From assembly GCA_038503035.1 (NCBI GenBank), contig JAVSML010024617.1:310001-374000 (forward strand): a stretch of DNA of 64,000 nt, given 5' to 3'. Shown in pieces: positions 1-12,124 of this stretch. Positions within the stretch are counted from its first letter, which is position 1; every line of letters begins with the position of its first letter. The notes under the pieces are model-generated. The model saw only the letters and a program-made list of their open reading frames with translations, had not been told where the DNA came from and did no database searches. The position numbers and the translations under genes are program-made. This DNA is from Crocodylus rhombifer (lineage: Eukaryota > Chordata > Crocodylia > Crocodylidae).

Positions 1-3000
1 CCCTTCAGCTGTGGAGGCACAGCAGCTGAGCTCATCCTTGCTGTAGAGGTCAGGAATCTGATAGCTAGCACTCAGAGAGGAGCAGAAGGGGAAGAGACTT
101 CTGGCCCGCAGCAGTGGCTCCGACACAACTTCTGACCTATCCCAGGAAAAGACTGGTGATCCTTGTTGTAGACTATCTTCAAGTTCCTACTATTAGCTGT
201 CTTCTAGCGAAGTTCTCTCTCTCTCTTTTATATATCTAAACACACACGCGCACACACACACACACCTCTTTTATTATTTCCACATTAGCTGGTGCTCCCA
301 GCCCATTATAATTCAGGGAGTTTTTCTAGGATTCTCTCTATTTTGGCCCATCTCTCTAGCCTCCAAGTTTCAGGTCCCTTTGTTTTATTTTTGTTTCCTC
401 ACTGGCATTTGCAACACCTTCCAGTTTAGCATCATTTCCACCTATCATTAATATTCTGCTTTCCTCCTCTTGCAGATCTTTCTTGAATCTGTTAAATAAA
501 AAGGCACCTAACAATCTGTCTCCTTAATTTGATGCATGTTGTTTACCATTTATGATTCCCATTTAGTCCCTTCAACTGGTTTTCATTCCAGATGACATGT
601 TCCATATCAAAGCCAATTTGAATTCCCTTTGAAAGAAAGATTTTGAGTGGCACTATGTCAAATGATTTACTAAAACCCCTTTGTGTAAAATATACTGTAT
701 TCTCTCATATGTTAATTGTGCAAAACTGTTAAACTATTTGGTAAGAGCTATTCTTTATAAAATATTGTTACTACATAGGGTTCTCAAGATTGTTATCACC
801 TAGCTGTTGTTATAGCTAAAAAAAATAATTCCATTATTTCTTTAGGAAGAGCAGTTGGACTTACAAGCCCCACCTTCTAAAATGGAGGATGATCTCCACT
901 CTCCAGTCATACATATGTACTGCCCACCATAACAATTACAGATGCTGCACATAATTCTGCTAGATCATTTAAATATATTCACAGATACTCCTTTTGCTAA
1001 GTGGTCCCTTCAGCCTGCTCTGTGTTTCTCCCAAAACTTGCCTTTATTTTTCTTGTGAAAAGCAGAGTTCAGTATCTCAGTAAGATCATTCTCCTGCTAA
1101 TTTATTAAAGTGACTTTATTACTCTCTGGCATTCGTTTTTCTTTTTTTTTCTTTCTAATACTGTGAACTACTTTTTCACATGATAAACATGGTTTCACAG
1201 ATGTTCCCTCTACCCAGCCTTCCAATTGTATAGTCTATACTTTCTTTACAGAAGGTAGATTACTTGGTTATATCAAACAGTAAAATTAGGAATTAGGCAT
1301 TAAGAAAATAAAATCTAAGTGTGTTCATAGTAATGACTTGTCATTACCAAGGCACAACTGCAAAGTCGGCAGAAAGTTATCTGTGTTTTCATCTTAATTA
1401 GTCAAAAATGTCAGATTTTTTAAAAAAAAAGATTCCTAGGCCATGCCACAGTAGGAGACTATAGAGTTACAACTTGCTGACCAAAAGATACATCATCATT
1501 ATGACACATAGCTCTACAGACCCTATAGAAATATTTCAAGAACTATTAGTGGTCCACCAATTGCTGGTTTACTGCTTATTCCTCCTCCCCCTAGATAGGT
1601 TTGTTAAAAACAAATGGGTAAACATCAAATTCCTTAAGCTAGTATTAATTTATATCACTCAATGTTCCCCTTGTTCTTCCCCTCAAGGATTTGACTGATT
1701 GTGCATTCGTGTCTACCTTGTGTAAATCAGTTGCTTTTTGTGAAGTGACTCTAGAGTTGTACCAACTCAAGTGAAAGAATAGGCAGACCTAATGAATCCA
1801 CTTCTATTAGAATGAGGGTAAATACATTTTCTGTGTCTATCCATATTTTTGGTACTTGTGTTCACTGGAAACTTAAGTGTTCACTGGAAATAGAACTGCC
1901 AGCAGCATCTCATGCCATTCAGAGTAGACAGCACATGGAGAAAGATGTTCGTTTTTCTTGTTTTTTTAAGCTGATAGTGTTTTCTGCTAAATTGTTTTTA
2001 ATTCCAGTGCTTATGTCTTTCACACAATGCCTTTAGCTTCACTATTAAATATTGACTTCTGAAGGTATGCTGTCTGTCTTTATTTAAGACTTTGTGCAGC
2101 AAATAATCAATATTTGCCCTAAGGAAATCCTAAGGCAATCCTGAAAAACAGAATACTATAATCCTCCTGTGTCAAACTGCTACAGCAAGAACAAGCTGCC
2201 CTGTCTCCTTAAATAAATGACCATTGCTAGCTGTCATAATTAAAGAATGTGGCTTATTGGCCTCTGTTCTACTGAACAGCGTGAGTATCCCCAGAGACTA
2301 GAAGCATTTTTTTATTATTTCTAAAACAATTAAGAGAAAGTTCTTACTTTGAGGCTTTTTCCATCTGCCTTTAAGAAGATCTGCAAGCTTGCTCAATGCA
2401 AAGTTAGGTAACTAGAGGCACTTAAAATAAAGGTTAAATTAAAAGCAAGTCAAAATTCTAGCATTTGGCTAACAATTTAATTCTTTTATTTTCTTTGTTT
2501 TGGCCCCATGATAAGCCTGATTCTACTTTTCAGCAAATTTATGTTGGTGACATTAACAGACCACCCGGAGCAAAAGAATAAGCTGTTATATAAATGTATC
2601 AGAAACTTCATATGACATTTACCAAAAGTTGAGCACTTTTCTCTCTCTTCCTGATCCTGGTTCCACACACATCTCAGAATATAGAGTGTTAAAGCTTATT
2701 GAACTTCTTGGGTTAGAGTGGCAGAAACTACCTCTAATCCTCCATCATCCTTAAATTGACTGCTGTCTGACATTGTCAGTCTGGACTTGCACATGCACTC
2801 ACAAACACCGGAGGCTGAAAAACTATTTCATTCTAATCCTAAGTAAAATGTAACTAGGACTCCATAGAATCTGCCTGTTTCTTCTCTGGGGGAAAACACT
2901 ATCTAAAAATGCGTACATGATTGAAAAGGGGAGATAGGGGGAAGCTTGCAAAATATATTGATGTACTTTGCATTTCAGAGCCAAATTTTGTGTGGGAAAG

Positions 3001-3459
3001 TACCATGTAGATTGCACACTAATATGCAGCTATTGCTGTTGAGTAAGCAGAGTCTATATATTCAAAATAATACAGATGGGAGTAAGCCAGGACACTGGCT
3101 CCAAACAGATGGCAGAAACAAAGGCTAATACAGACAGGAGTGCTGATGGCAGAACACAAAGGTTGATGCTGACAGGATGAAACAAATTCTTCCAAGCTTA
3201 TGAAGCAGCTGTATTACAAATCAACCCAACCTTCAGCCCCCACTGATACTGCCAAATCCTGTCCCAACAAACTATCTGGGGTGGTAGGCCACTTCATCAA
3301 TCCTAAATTCATGCAACATGCAACAGAACCAGGCACTAATTTCTGTAGTTATTATCAGACCTTACTCACACGTCCCCAAACAGCATGGATCCACTCTATG
3401 CCTATATGTATCAGCCTGAACTCCCAGACTTTGTTGCAGTAAGTCTTCAAGTTCAGGAC
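1..3459. other. A+T-rich unique DNA, no gene seen
   Basis: No reading frame here resembles a known protein; those present are under 85 codons and have no domain, splice context or composition shift. The sequence is A+T-rich with a few homopolymer runs and one CA-repeat. It could be intergenic or intronic. Confidence 0.6.
241..267. repeat. CA/CG dinucleotide microsatellite
   Basis: An imperfect (CA)n run interrupted by one CGCG step. It is a simple repeat and likely polymorphic in length. Confidence 0.85.
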
Positions 3460-4150
3460 ACTGTAAAGGATTTGAAAGCTAAGACTTATGAATCTGACCC
3501 CTGCAGCTTCCTGAGGTGGAAAGTTGTGGACAGCTGTAAGCACTCATACCTAAGAAACCAACACCCATAGAAAGGAATTGTCTCTTCCTTCTTCAAATAT
3601 GCAATAACCTGACTGACAATGAAGAAACATACCCGTAATGCAACATGTCTAGTCAACAGCTGCCTGGCATCAAGCCTCCTATTCCTAAACTAGCTCAAAG
3701 AGAAACTAGCCAAAGGCCAACCACAAATTTATCAAGCTAAAGCTAACATTTTGTATTCAGCACAATCTAGATTCAAGCTGAGACGTGAAACTGAAACAAC
3801 TTTAGTGGCATTAATGGATGATCTTCTGTCAATTGAAAGAGAACAGACTTCTACTGTCATTCCCCTGGATTTCTCTGCAGCATTTGATGATCGAGGTACT
3901 ACTGAGAGAAGGTAGCAGAGATCCCATGTAAAATGATTTGAGTCCCTCTTGAAGGGATGTTTCAAAAAAGTAGTGATGCAAAACTGCACCCTCACTACTA
4001 TACCACTCCCCTGCAGAATCTCCATAGGATTCATTCTTTCTACAGTAATTTTCAACATCAATATGCAGCCACTAAATGAAATGACCAGAAAAAATAGACT
4101 CAAATGCCACCAAATGCATCAATGACATGCTTCTGCCTCCCATCACCAGG
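3460..4150 (+). pseudogene. Decayed L2-type LINE reverse transcriptase fragment
   Basis: Plus-strand translation around 3,765-3,895 gives a stretch with 'ETTLVALMDDLL' followed by 'VIPLDFSAAFDD'. This matches the L2-clade reverse transcriptase motif A region (LDLSAAFDT). About 150 bp further on, 'FILSTVIFNINMQPLNEM' and 'LKCHQ' correspond to the L2 stretch SILSPLLFNIYMxPL...LKCHQYADD, with the YADD site eroded. Upstream, 'SDPCSFLRWKV' near 3,495 recalls the usual LDPCPSWLxK. Frames are broken by several stops and shifts, so it cannot encode enzyme. It is a 5'- and 3'-truncated old insertion. The family call is from remembered L2 motifs; CR1 is less likely because the YxDD-type spacing and the LDFSAAFD wording fit L2 better. 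Confidence 0.75.
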
Positions 4151-5764
4151 TAAGTTCTATACTGGCAAGATGTCCCTCTACTTGGACAAGAAATTTGGGT
4201 CTGTATCATTGCTGGGTAGAGAGAGATACATTTTCAACAACAGTCTTTGCCAAGCCTCCATTTACAAGCATGTAAATGTATGCATATATGTAGTTGCACA
4301 CACACCTTTTCATATATTTGCATGGAGGAGTGGAAATTTGAACTTACAAGATCTACTGAGTTCAATGGGAAATAAGGGGTAGCCTTAAATGAAAAGGCAC
4401 AGAGTGTAGATTGAGACAGACTGGATCCATTCAGACAAAATAAAAATTCTGTAATATCCTTTGCAAAAAACTCAAAACCCTTGATACATTTCCATTAAGT
4501 TCTTAGATCCATCTCTAATTATTTTTTTACTAGAGGTACCTACATATAACAAAAAAGAGACTCTTTACGTCATGCTTCTGACACTGCAAAACCGAGAAGT
4601 CACAAGGAAATCTGTTTTCATGAGACTTCCAGGTAAAGGAAGTCTGTATCATATCATTTCAATATGGAGAAGTTATATAAGATCACTGAGCCTATCCTCC
4701 TGCTAGAAAATTATAAAACTTATACACTTCTGGCAAACCCCTCCTGGAGAGGACACAGCACAGATTAGATTGATAGTGCAAGTGGCCATTTAAGTTTTTC
4801 CCAGGGTAGAATGTGGGTGAATACATTTGACTTGTCATTCCACTTTACAGAGATTTTTTTTAGCACATTCAACCAGTGGAAGGAAAGGAATAGTTAAGCC
4901 TATATATTGGAAATTGCCAGAGGGGATTAGTTTAACAGCTGTATTGGGAAATTGCTCACTAAATAAGAAGCGAAAGCAGCCTCTCATTTACTCTCCTAGC
5001 CTGTATGTCACCTGCTAGTATTTGAGGTATTACATGCTTCACACATGGAAACAAAATGGGCTGCAGAGTGGTATAGTAATGTTACAATTTGCACTGTTCA
5101 GCAAGATGATTGCAGGAAAAGAAGCATTAATAATAATAAAGGAGGAGAGGAGGGACAATCCAATCAGTCACCTTCTCAAAAAGTCATATCCAGGCAATAA
5201 GAATGTCACAATGCACTAGCTGCTGACATTCTCTTAACTGTTTGCATTATCAGCCAATAAATACTCATCACTTTACACCTGCTTCCTAAATTAGAGAAAA
5301 GACTCTACAGTGCACTTTGGAAAAGGCTGCTTAAAGTTGAAGTTATACAAACTTCTGTACTTGAAATGCTCAGGAAATGTATTTAGTACTAAGATGCACC
5401 TTACAGTTGAACATCACAGTACTCTTAATCATTCACTGTTTGACAGTCTTTATGTAAACTTTTACAAAAGTAACAGTAAAAGCATTCACAGTTTGGAGAC
5501 TGGATGTCTCAAAAGACTGATAAGGATAGCGGGATAATGGGACAGGGTGTCTATTACCTCAGAGACCCAGTTAAAATTTAACCCTAGTTGTGTAGTGTAC
5601 ATAAAATGAATCAGTGGACTCAGTTCCTACAGGTGTATAAATTACACATGCAAACCCCATCCCAATCTGTTGTCCTTGTCAAGCATCTCAGTCAAGCAGG
5701 AGCTGGTATGGTGGCTCTGCCCCATCAGAGATGATGCCTCCTAATCACTTGTGCAACCTGTTAC
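4151..5764. other. A+T-rich unique DNA, no gene seen
   Basis: Only short random frames are present. No repeat family could be recognised by eye. Confidence 0.55.
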
Positions 5765-6424
5765 TGGGCAAGTGCAAAGCGGCTAGTATTCACTTCGGAT
5801 CTGCCTGATTTGGGGGACAGTGATTCAATCTGGTGATTCGAATCACTGTCCCGAATTGATTTGGTTGAATCTGATTTGGAAATTCGGCCGCCACTGAATC
5901 AGACCTCCCACTTGCTCTCCCAGCCCTGTCAATGACTGTCCCACCTGGCCCCACATCCTGGCTCCTAAAAAAAAAATAAAAATGCCCTGCACTCACCGGC
6001 TCCTGCCAGATGGGGGGCTATCCCCGCTCCCCCCCAGTACCCCACAATGTGTGGGAAGGCTCTGCCACAAGCCCCCAGAGGCCCCAACAGCCACTGCAGC
6101 AGCAGCTGAGTGTGGGGCTTTTATTTATTTATTTTTGGGAGGGAGCAGGCAGGGAACGGGACCTGGCGGGGACCCCCCCCCTTGGTCCCCTCCCCCCTCC
6201 TCCAGTCCCTTCCAGCCCCTAATTACTGGCAGAGTTCAGGTCCAGTTCCCTGTGGTGGTGAATGTGGACTGCCTGAATCACCGAATCTTTCTCCAAATCT
6301 TTTTCAAATCGATTTGGACCTTTTTAGTGGTTTCCTGATTCAATTTGGATGCGGAGATTCGGCCACCAAACCAGGACAAATCTCTTTGAAATCAAATCAG
6401 CACTTGAAGCTCTGCACAGCTTTA
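5765..6424 (+). mobile_element. Non-autonomous hAT-like element, copy 1
   Basis: The left end (tgggcaagtgcaaagc) and right end (tctgcacagcttta) are degraded forms of the inverted terminal repeat TAGGGCTGTGCAAA seen intact in the copy at 48,219. Inside the left end is the family's subterminal palindrome: gacagtgattca followed by gaatcactgtc (5,817-5,855). The right half carries the mirrored 'gattcgg' motifs. The core (about 5,980-6,230) is C/G-rich and non-coding. No transposase is present, so it would need enzyme supplied in trans. No clear 8-bp target duplication remains. Confidence 0.65.
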
Positions 6425-7892
6425 GAGGAAGATTAGATTTAGAGGAAGAAACCATCTTCTTGTTTTTCATGCCATCTTCTCACAGAGATATACTGTGGTA
6501 TTAGCAAACAACCAATACAAGCATACTTTGCTAAGATTCAAAAGAGTAATGAATAATATTTCATGATTCTGCCTTAGAAGGTCAAGCACATGGCAGCATC
6601 ATTACAAAGTTCTGTTTTGCATATGCAAAGCATGTGATATACAAGAACTAGAACAAAGAAGTCTTTAAGAATAAAAAAAAATTAATCCCTCATTGGAGTG
6701 AATAGATGGTTTCAAGTAAATAGTAAAATATCTGTTAAAACATCATACTTGCAGATACCAATAACTGTTTGGCAGTAAATGCCAGATCTAGGTAAAGAAC
6801 CAAATAAACAAGGCTGAATCCTGTTATTCAAATGGACTGCATGTCCCCTCTGCAGTTTTCTTCAAAGTTGTCTTTTTAAACAACCTTTTATAGAACATTT
6901 GAACAGAACTTGCTCAAACAAAAGCCAAAATTAAAAATCAAGAATAATAAAGGGAAAAGCCCTTGTGGACTAATTTCGTCCCAGGTGTTACTCCAATTAA
7001 GTAAATGTTCAAATGATTCTTTTGCCGCATCTGCTTTCTACTGAAAAGTAGGTACCGATAGTTTTTATTATCTGCACATAATTTGGTTTGGCAGAGGATT
7101 CAATATCTACTGGAAAATCCTGATCCAATCTACTGGAAATTCAGATCAGTAACAACATTTATAGTAGGAAAACACAAAAGATATATGGGGTCAATAAATA
7201 TTATAGATAAAATGTGCATCATGTATTCAATAAATCATGTAGCAATGTTCAAACCACACTATACAGCAGAGTTAGCATCGGCAGATGGTTTGTGTTTGTA
7301 TAACGTTAAACAAATATCTTTTCTCATCATGCCTGAGACAGCACAGATACAGACTGAAATCTTTTAGTTGTGCATTTTTTCCATTAAAACAAATATTTAG
7401 AAACTATGTGAACAGCATATCAGAAGCACCAACAGAGTAATATATGCAGCAAAAAAAAAATCAGGAATGTATTAGAACATAATGCCCTTTCTACTATCAC
7501 AACTGCAGCACTAATATATAAGGGTATAACTTTGCACCAGTCATGGAAATTATGGCATTATTTAAAGCTGCATACCAATAGGTGTACCATGGGAAAAAAA
7601 TGGGGATGAGGGGTGTGTCTAACCAACAATCAAGACACTGGCCTGAAGGTTCCACATTATCACCTTTAAGAAAAATTTTCAGAGAAATAGGTTTCACTAG
7701 AAACATTAAAGTTAGGGTGAAATTACACATTACAGTTAGACCATGCTAAGGCTGTGGAATGTTAAACAATGTTAAAGTTAAAACATGCTGTGAGCAGTCA
7801 TGTGTTAAGGATTAATACCATTTCTTGCATCACAGCTCTGACTTGCCACTAGAGGGCTGGCAAGCAGGGGTGTGGCTAGGAGCCAAGATACC
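6425..7892. other. Unique A+T-rich DNA, no gene seen
   Basis: No coding or structural signal recognised. The stretch 7,735-7,850 has short GTTAA-rich repeats that may be a small unrecognised repeat. Confidence 0.5.
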
Positions 7893-9130
7893 TGAGCTAA
7901 GTATAGATGTTCAAAAAGTCTGAGGCAGAAGCACTGTAAGTATTGTGCTTTACTCAAAGTGCTCTAGGTTAGGTGAGGAGTCAACAGAACAGTTGTTAGC
8001 TGTTTGGTGGTGGGGGCATGGAGCCTGCCTGCACTGGCTAAAGCCAGCAACCTGGGCAGACTCCCACAAATGCCTCCTGGGAGGCCTGCAGATAATGCCA
8101 AGCCAGCCAAGCATCTGGTCACCACTGAATGGCCGGCACAGCCCATCTACCCAGCCCTGCCTCCCCCCTCCCACCAGCTGGTTATTGTCAGTGCCATGGC
8201 TGAGGGGTGAAGGTGGGGAAACAGAGCCTGTCAGCCCTACAGTGCCCCCCCACCCCAGTTTCTGGCTTAGGTCCTGGGGAGTGCTGGACCATATCTATAC
8301 AACAGCAGGGGAGCTCCATTCCCCGCCAACTACCCCAGCCTCCTGACAGCTATAGCTTGAAACTGCCCAGCTTTTTGCTGTACCAAGAACTGGGGGTAGA
8401 GGCAGGGAATGGAACCCCCTTGCCACATGAGCCCCCCACTAGCTTGCTAGCTTGGGTCTTGGGGAGGGCTGAGCTGGGCCAGGCCTATGTGGCAAGGTAT
8501 CTCCATCCTCCCCGCCCCCCCAACTCACCCCAGCCTCCTGGAAGGTGCAGATTGGTGCTGCGTGTGAATTTTTACTGCACCAGGAAGTGGAGGTGGGAGG
8601 AAGGGGCAAATGCAGTCCCTCTGCTGTGTACCCCCCCAGCTTGATGGCTTGAGTCTCGGGAAGGCTGGGCCAGGCCAGCTCCATATGGCAGAGGGCTCCA
8701 TTCTGCACTCCCCCTCCACCAGTGTCTGGCACAGTGAAAATTAGTGCAGCTTTGAGCTGCAACTATCAGGAGGCTGGGCCAGACAAGGGATGGGAAACAG
8801 GGCCCCCTTCCTGCCCAGGCCCAGCCCAGGCCCTTGCCAAGACTTGAGCCAGGAAGATGGGGAGGGCCTGCATAGCAGGGGGATTCCATTTCCCACTGCC
8901 CCCTCACTCTCCCGACCCAGCTGCACAGAGAGAAGACCGAACCTTTTTTGTCTTCTCTCTGTGGAAGGCCAGAGCAGAGCTTGGCCAGGAAAGGGCTTGG
9001 CCGAGGCTAGCAGGCCACCCAGCAAGGGACCCCTGGGATACTGGTGGAATGCTACATAACTTGAGGCATGATGGGATCTGGTACAGACATTTGATAAAGC
9101 ACTCTAACCTAAAGCACTTCAGTCTGTAAC
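7893..9130. mobile_element. G+C-rich composite DNA-transposon-like element
   Basis: The left edge (ctaagtatagatgttc... then aagtgctctaggttag) and the right edge (ctaacctaaagcactt...) carry inverted copies of an AAGTGCTTTAGGTTAG-like motif, as in a cut-and-paste element. The same left-edge sequence occurs reverse-complemented at about 42,420-42,505, and the related motif actttaggttaaagtgc is at 40,685. The 1-kb core is built from three direct units starting near 8,262, 8,446 and 8,637 (period about 185-190 bp, signature 'gcttgggtcttgggga') and an inverted fourth near 8,830. Frames of up to 145 codons inside it are compositional, with no recognisable domain. The superfamily is not determined. 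Confidence 0.5.
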
Positions 9131-9439
9131 CACATGCATCCAGGTCTATCTTAGAAAGGGATCTGCCATTTTTAAAGAGGTCTGTGTCCACTGAACATCT
9201 GTTCAGTTACTACTGTAGAGTGTTTTCTCATTGCTTATTGCACAATAAGTGGAATGTCTGTACCTACTCCTGGAATCCATCCCTGCTGGGGTGGTGGGTG
9301 GCCGCTAGAAACAGTGCATTCTGGGAAAGTGGAGGACATATTGTTCATTTTATCTCCATGGAGCAGACTGAATTATCCCTAACATGAGCCAGATAGCATA
9401 GCCTGGATTATTCCTCACCTGAAGTGGTATAAGTTTGAG

Positions 9440-9655
9440 ACACACGGGTCTTGTCTACACGTACATTAACACACTTTAGTTGATGTGCATTAAATCTAGT
9501 ATCTCTGGGGACTTTCACATGTGCTCCAGGGGTGGGTCTGAGAGCCACTTTAATTAAAGCGCTGCTGCATCTTAAGTATCAGCATCCCCGTGCTTAAAAA
9601 TGGCAGAGGGGGCACTTGAACTAAAGCTCATTTGTTAGGTCTTTCCCCCAGGCCC
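9440..9655. mobile_element. MITE-like fragment
   Basis: It starts with 'cttgtctacacgtacatt', a common start type of reptile hAT-like MITEs. It contains 'gtgcttaaaaatggcag', related to one arm of the palindrome at 37,770-37,885. Only one arm is visible, so it is probably truncated. Confidence 0.4.
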
Positions 9656-10399
9656 CTCACCATTTTTCTCACCCCCTGCTGGACTCTCTGAACCAGAACA
9701 ACTGAGAGCCTAGTAGTATCTTCTTGGGTACATAGAAGCTCTCAACAGTGTCTGGAAGAGAACAGAAAAAGCCTAATTACCCTACAACTCATACACCAAA
9801 GGAAGTTCCCTTTACTTTAGGACAGTAAACTAAAAGATGTATTGGATAGGTTCACAGTTCTGAGAACCATGGAGAGACAAGAGCCAGAGTGAATGCACTT
9901 GTTAGTCACTGTAAAAAAATACAAGACTGAACTATTCAATTATGTTTAGGCCCAAGATAATTAAATAGATCTATAAAAAGAAAAGGCTTTCCACTACCAA
10001 GCAAGGGAGAAAATTTGAACAGGCAGCTGATACCTTGTATTTCCCTATGCTGAATGCATGAGAGGGGCTCTAGCAGGTGCTCTCAAAAGTCGTAGAGCCC
10101 ACACGTGTGAGGGTATTAGGATAATCAAAACTAATTGATTTATAACATCACCTGACAGGAAAAGTAATGATGTCTCTGAGAAAACTTGTAGGCTTATGAA
10201 ACAGCACAGGACATCACAGAGATGAACTGGATATTACAAACTAGTTTAGTTAATAGATGGTTCTTAAGTAATTGAAATTCTGCCTTCTTATGTTTAGCTG
10301 GGAAGGAAAGGTGTGAGGAATTGTGTTTCCAAGAGACTCTTGCACAAAACTGGTTATAATATACACCAGCTGGAGCCGGGAGCTGGAGATGGACTCCAA
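9656..10399. other. Unique DNA, no gene seen
   Basis: No convincing coding or repeat signal. The left end of the following repeat may lie within the last 70 bp. Confidence 0.45.
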
Positions 10400-11182
10400 G
10401 CTGGTAAGTAGGAGGTGGGTAAGGGGGGGCTGGAGGAGGGGGGGAGGGGACTATGGGTGGACCCCTGCTCCCCCAGTGTCCCTTGACCCCCACCAACTCT
10501 CCTACCACCCATGGCTGCCCCACCTGCCCCCCATAAAAAAAACCCACTCACCAGCTGCTGCCAGGTGGGGGAGCAATCCCCACTGCCCCCCACTGATCCA
10601 CACTTTGTGGGGGCTCTGCCATGATCCCTGGCCCCCCAACTACCTCAGCCCCACCATGGCTGCCCTGCCTGACCCAGCTCTGACCCTTTAAGAAAAAAAA
10701 AACCTGAACTCACCAGCTCCTGCAGTATCATCAGGGCTTCAGGGGCCTTCTGGCTGAGACCCCCACATGGTGTGAGGCAGTGGGGAGCAACAGGGATCAC
10801 CCCACACCGGGCAGGAATCAAGTAGCCTGAGGGGGTTGGGTTTTTTTTCCTTAAAGGGCTGGAGCTGGGGTGGGCAGGGCAGCCATGGGGTGGGGACAGC
10901 AAGGGGGATCAGGGGGCTCATGCAGAGCCTCCCATGCAGCATGGGGCAGTGGGGATCATCCCTGCCAGGAGCTAGGGTGGGTGGGGCAGCCATTGCTGGG
11001 GCTGGGAGAGCGGGCAGGGGGTGGGCCTGTGTGATTCAGAGATTTGGCAGCAGCCGAATCTCTGAATCAGATTCAGCTGAATCGATTTGGGACAGTGATT
11101 CAAATTACTGAATTGAATCACTGTCACCCAAATCAGTCAAATCCAAATCCAAAGTGAATACTAGCTGCTTTACACTGACCTA
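10400..11182 (-). mobile_element. Non-autonomous hAT-like element, copy 2 (inverted)
   Basis: The right end at 11,090-11,182 is the reverse complement of the left end of the copy at 5,765. It has the same gacagtgattca/gaatcactgtc palindrome, then 'aaagtgaatactagctgctt' and a worn terminus (tttacactgaccta). The core shares 'cactcaccagct' and 'tgccaggtgggg' blocks with copy 1 and contains a partial inverted duplication either side of about 10,730, with poly-A at 10,690 and poly-T at 10,840. The left terminus is not recognisable, so the start is approximate. Confidence 0.55.
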
Positions 11183-11520
11183 ATTTATATACGTTTTAAA
11201 ATTAAAATGAATCATAGCAGCAGCTCCAAAATTAATCTTTTAGACTTTTTGGTTGAAATATAGCTAAATTAAAAGAAAAATGGTTAAAATAAAAGGGTTC
11301 ATTAGTCCAAAAATTAATATAAATTTTCATTTTAACTGAAATTTTTACTTAACTCCAAATAAAATATTTTGGGGGTGGAGAGGTTGCTTTGTGTTTATTT
11401 AAAATCTGAATATTTCTATTTCAGCTCAACCCAAAACAATTTTTTTCTTGTTGTTTATTTCAGCTCCTAAAATTCTTTATTCAATAAACTCTCCTGGTTA
11501 GTTAGAATTTAGCCGTGAAA
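11183..11520. other. Very A+T-rich stretch
   Basis: It consists of AAATTT-rich low-complexity sequence with short mirror and inverted motifs. No gene was seen. Confidence 0.5.
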
Positions 11521-11692
11521 GGTACACATCTACACATCACCTAACAGTGACTTTGCTACAGCACTGTGTTTTGGTACTTCCTTTTGGAAGTACTAAAGCA
11601 TGGTATAGTAACTGCCTGTACTGTGCTGTGCACACAGATCACAGTTAGATTTTGCCGCTACATCATGAATGTAGAGGAACGTGTAGACCATG
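11521..11692. mobile_element. Small palindromic MITE-like element
   Basis: Outer motifs are 'catctacac' and 'gtgtagacc'. A central hairpin pairs tttggtacttcc with ggaagtactaaa (11 of 12 paired, 4-base loop). It is flanked by 'acagcactg' and 'tactgtgctgt' in inverted positions. It is non-coding; the assignment is by structure only. Confidence 0.45.
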
Positions 11693-12124
11693 AATGAAGC
11701 AAATTTCTGTTGGATTCTTTATCTCCATGTGATTTTTTAACAGATTTGGCAGATATTCAGCATTGAAACACTTACAGATGAAGATGTCACAATGCTAGGT
11801 TTGGTGAAAAGGTATCCCCGTTACAAGGATAAAAATAATAATCCATGATACAAAACACAAACACTGCTTCTTTGCACCAAACTTAATTCTTGAGGCTACT
11901 GGCACATTCTCAAACAAACACATCAAGTTTCTAAGCCAAATTACTGATGGGACAAGGGTAAAAACAGACAAAGGATAACATCTATAATTTGGATGAGAAA
12001 TCTCAAGACACCTATTTTATCAGCGTATAAACATTGGTTTCGTAGAACACTGCATCCTCACCTATGGAAAGAACAACTGCTGTGAGATTAATAAAATTTA
12101 AGACCTGAAGGAACTGGTATGATC

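Noticed and set aside
7945..8907. Several overlapping frames of 90-145 codons
   Set aside because: They lie in a G+C-rich internally repeated core where stop codons are rare, on both strands and in many phases, with no domain.
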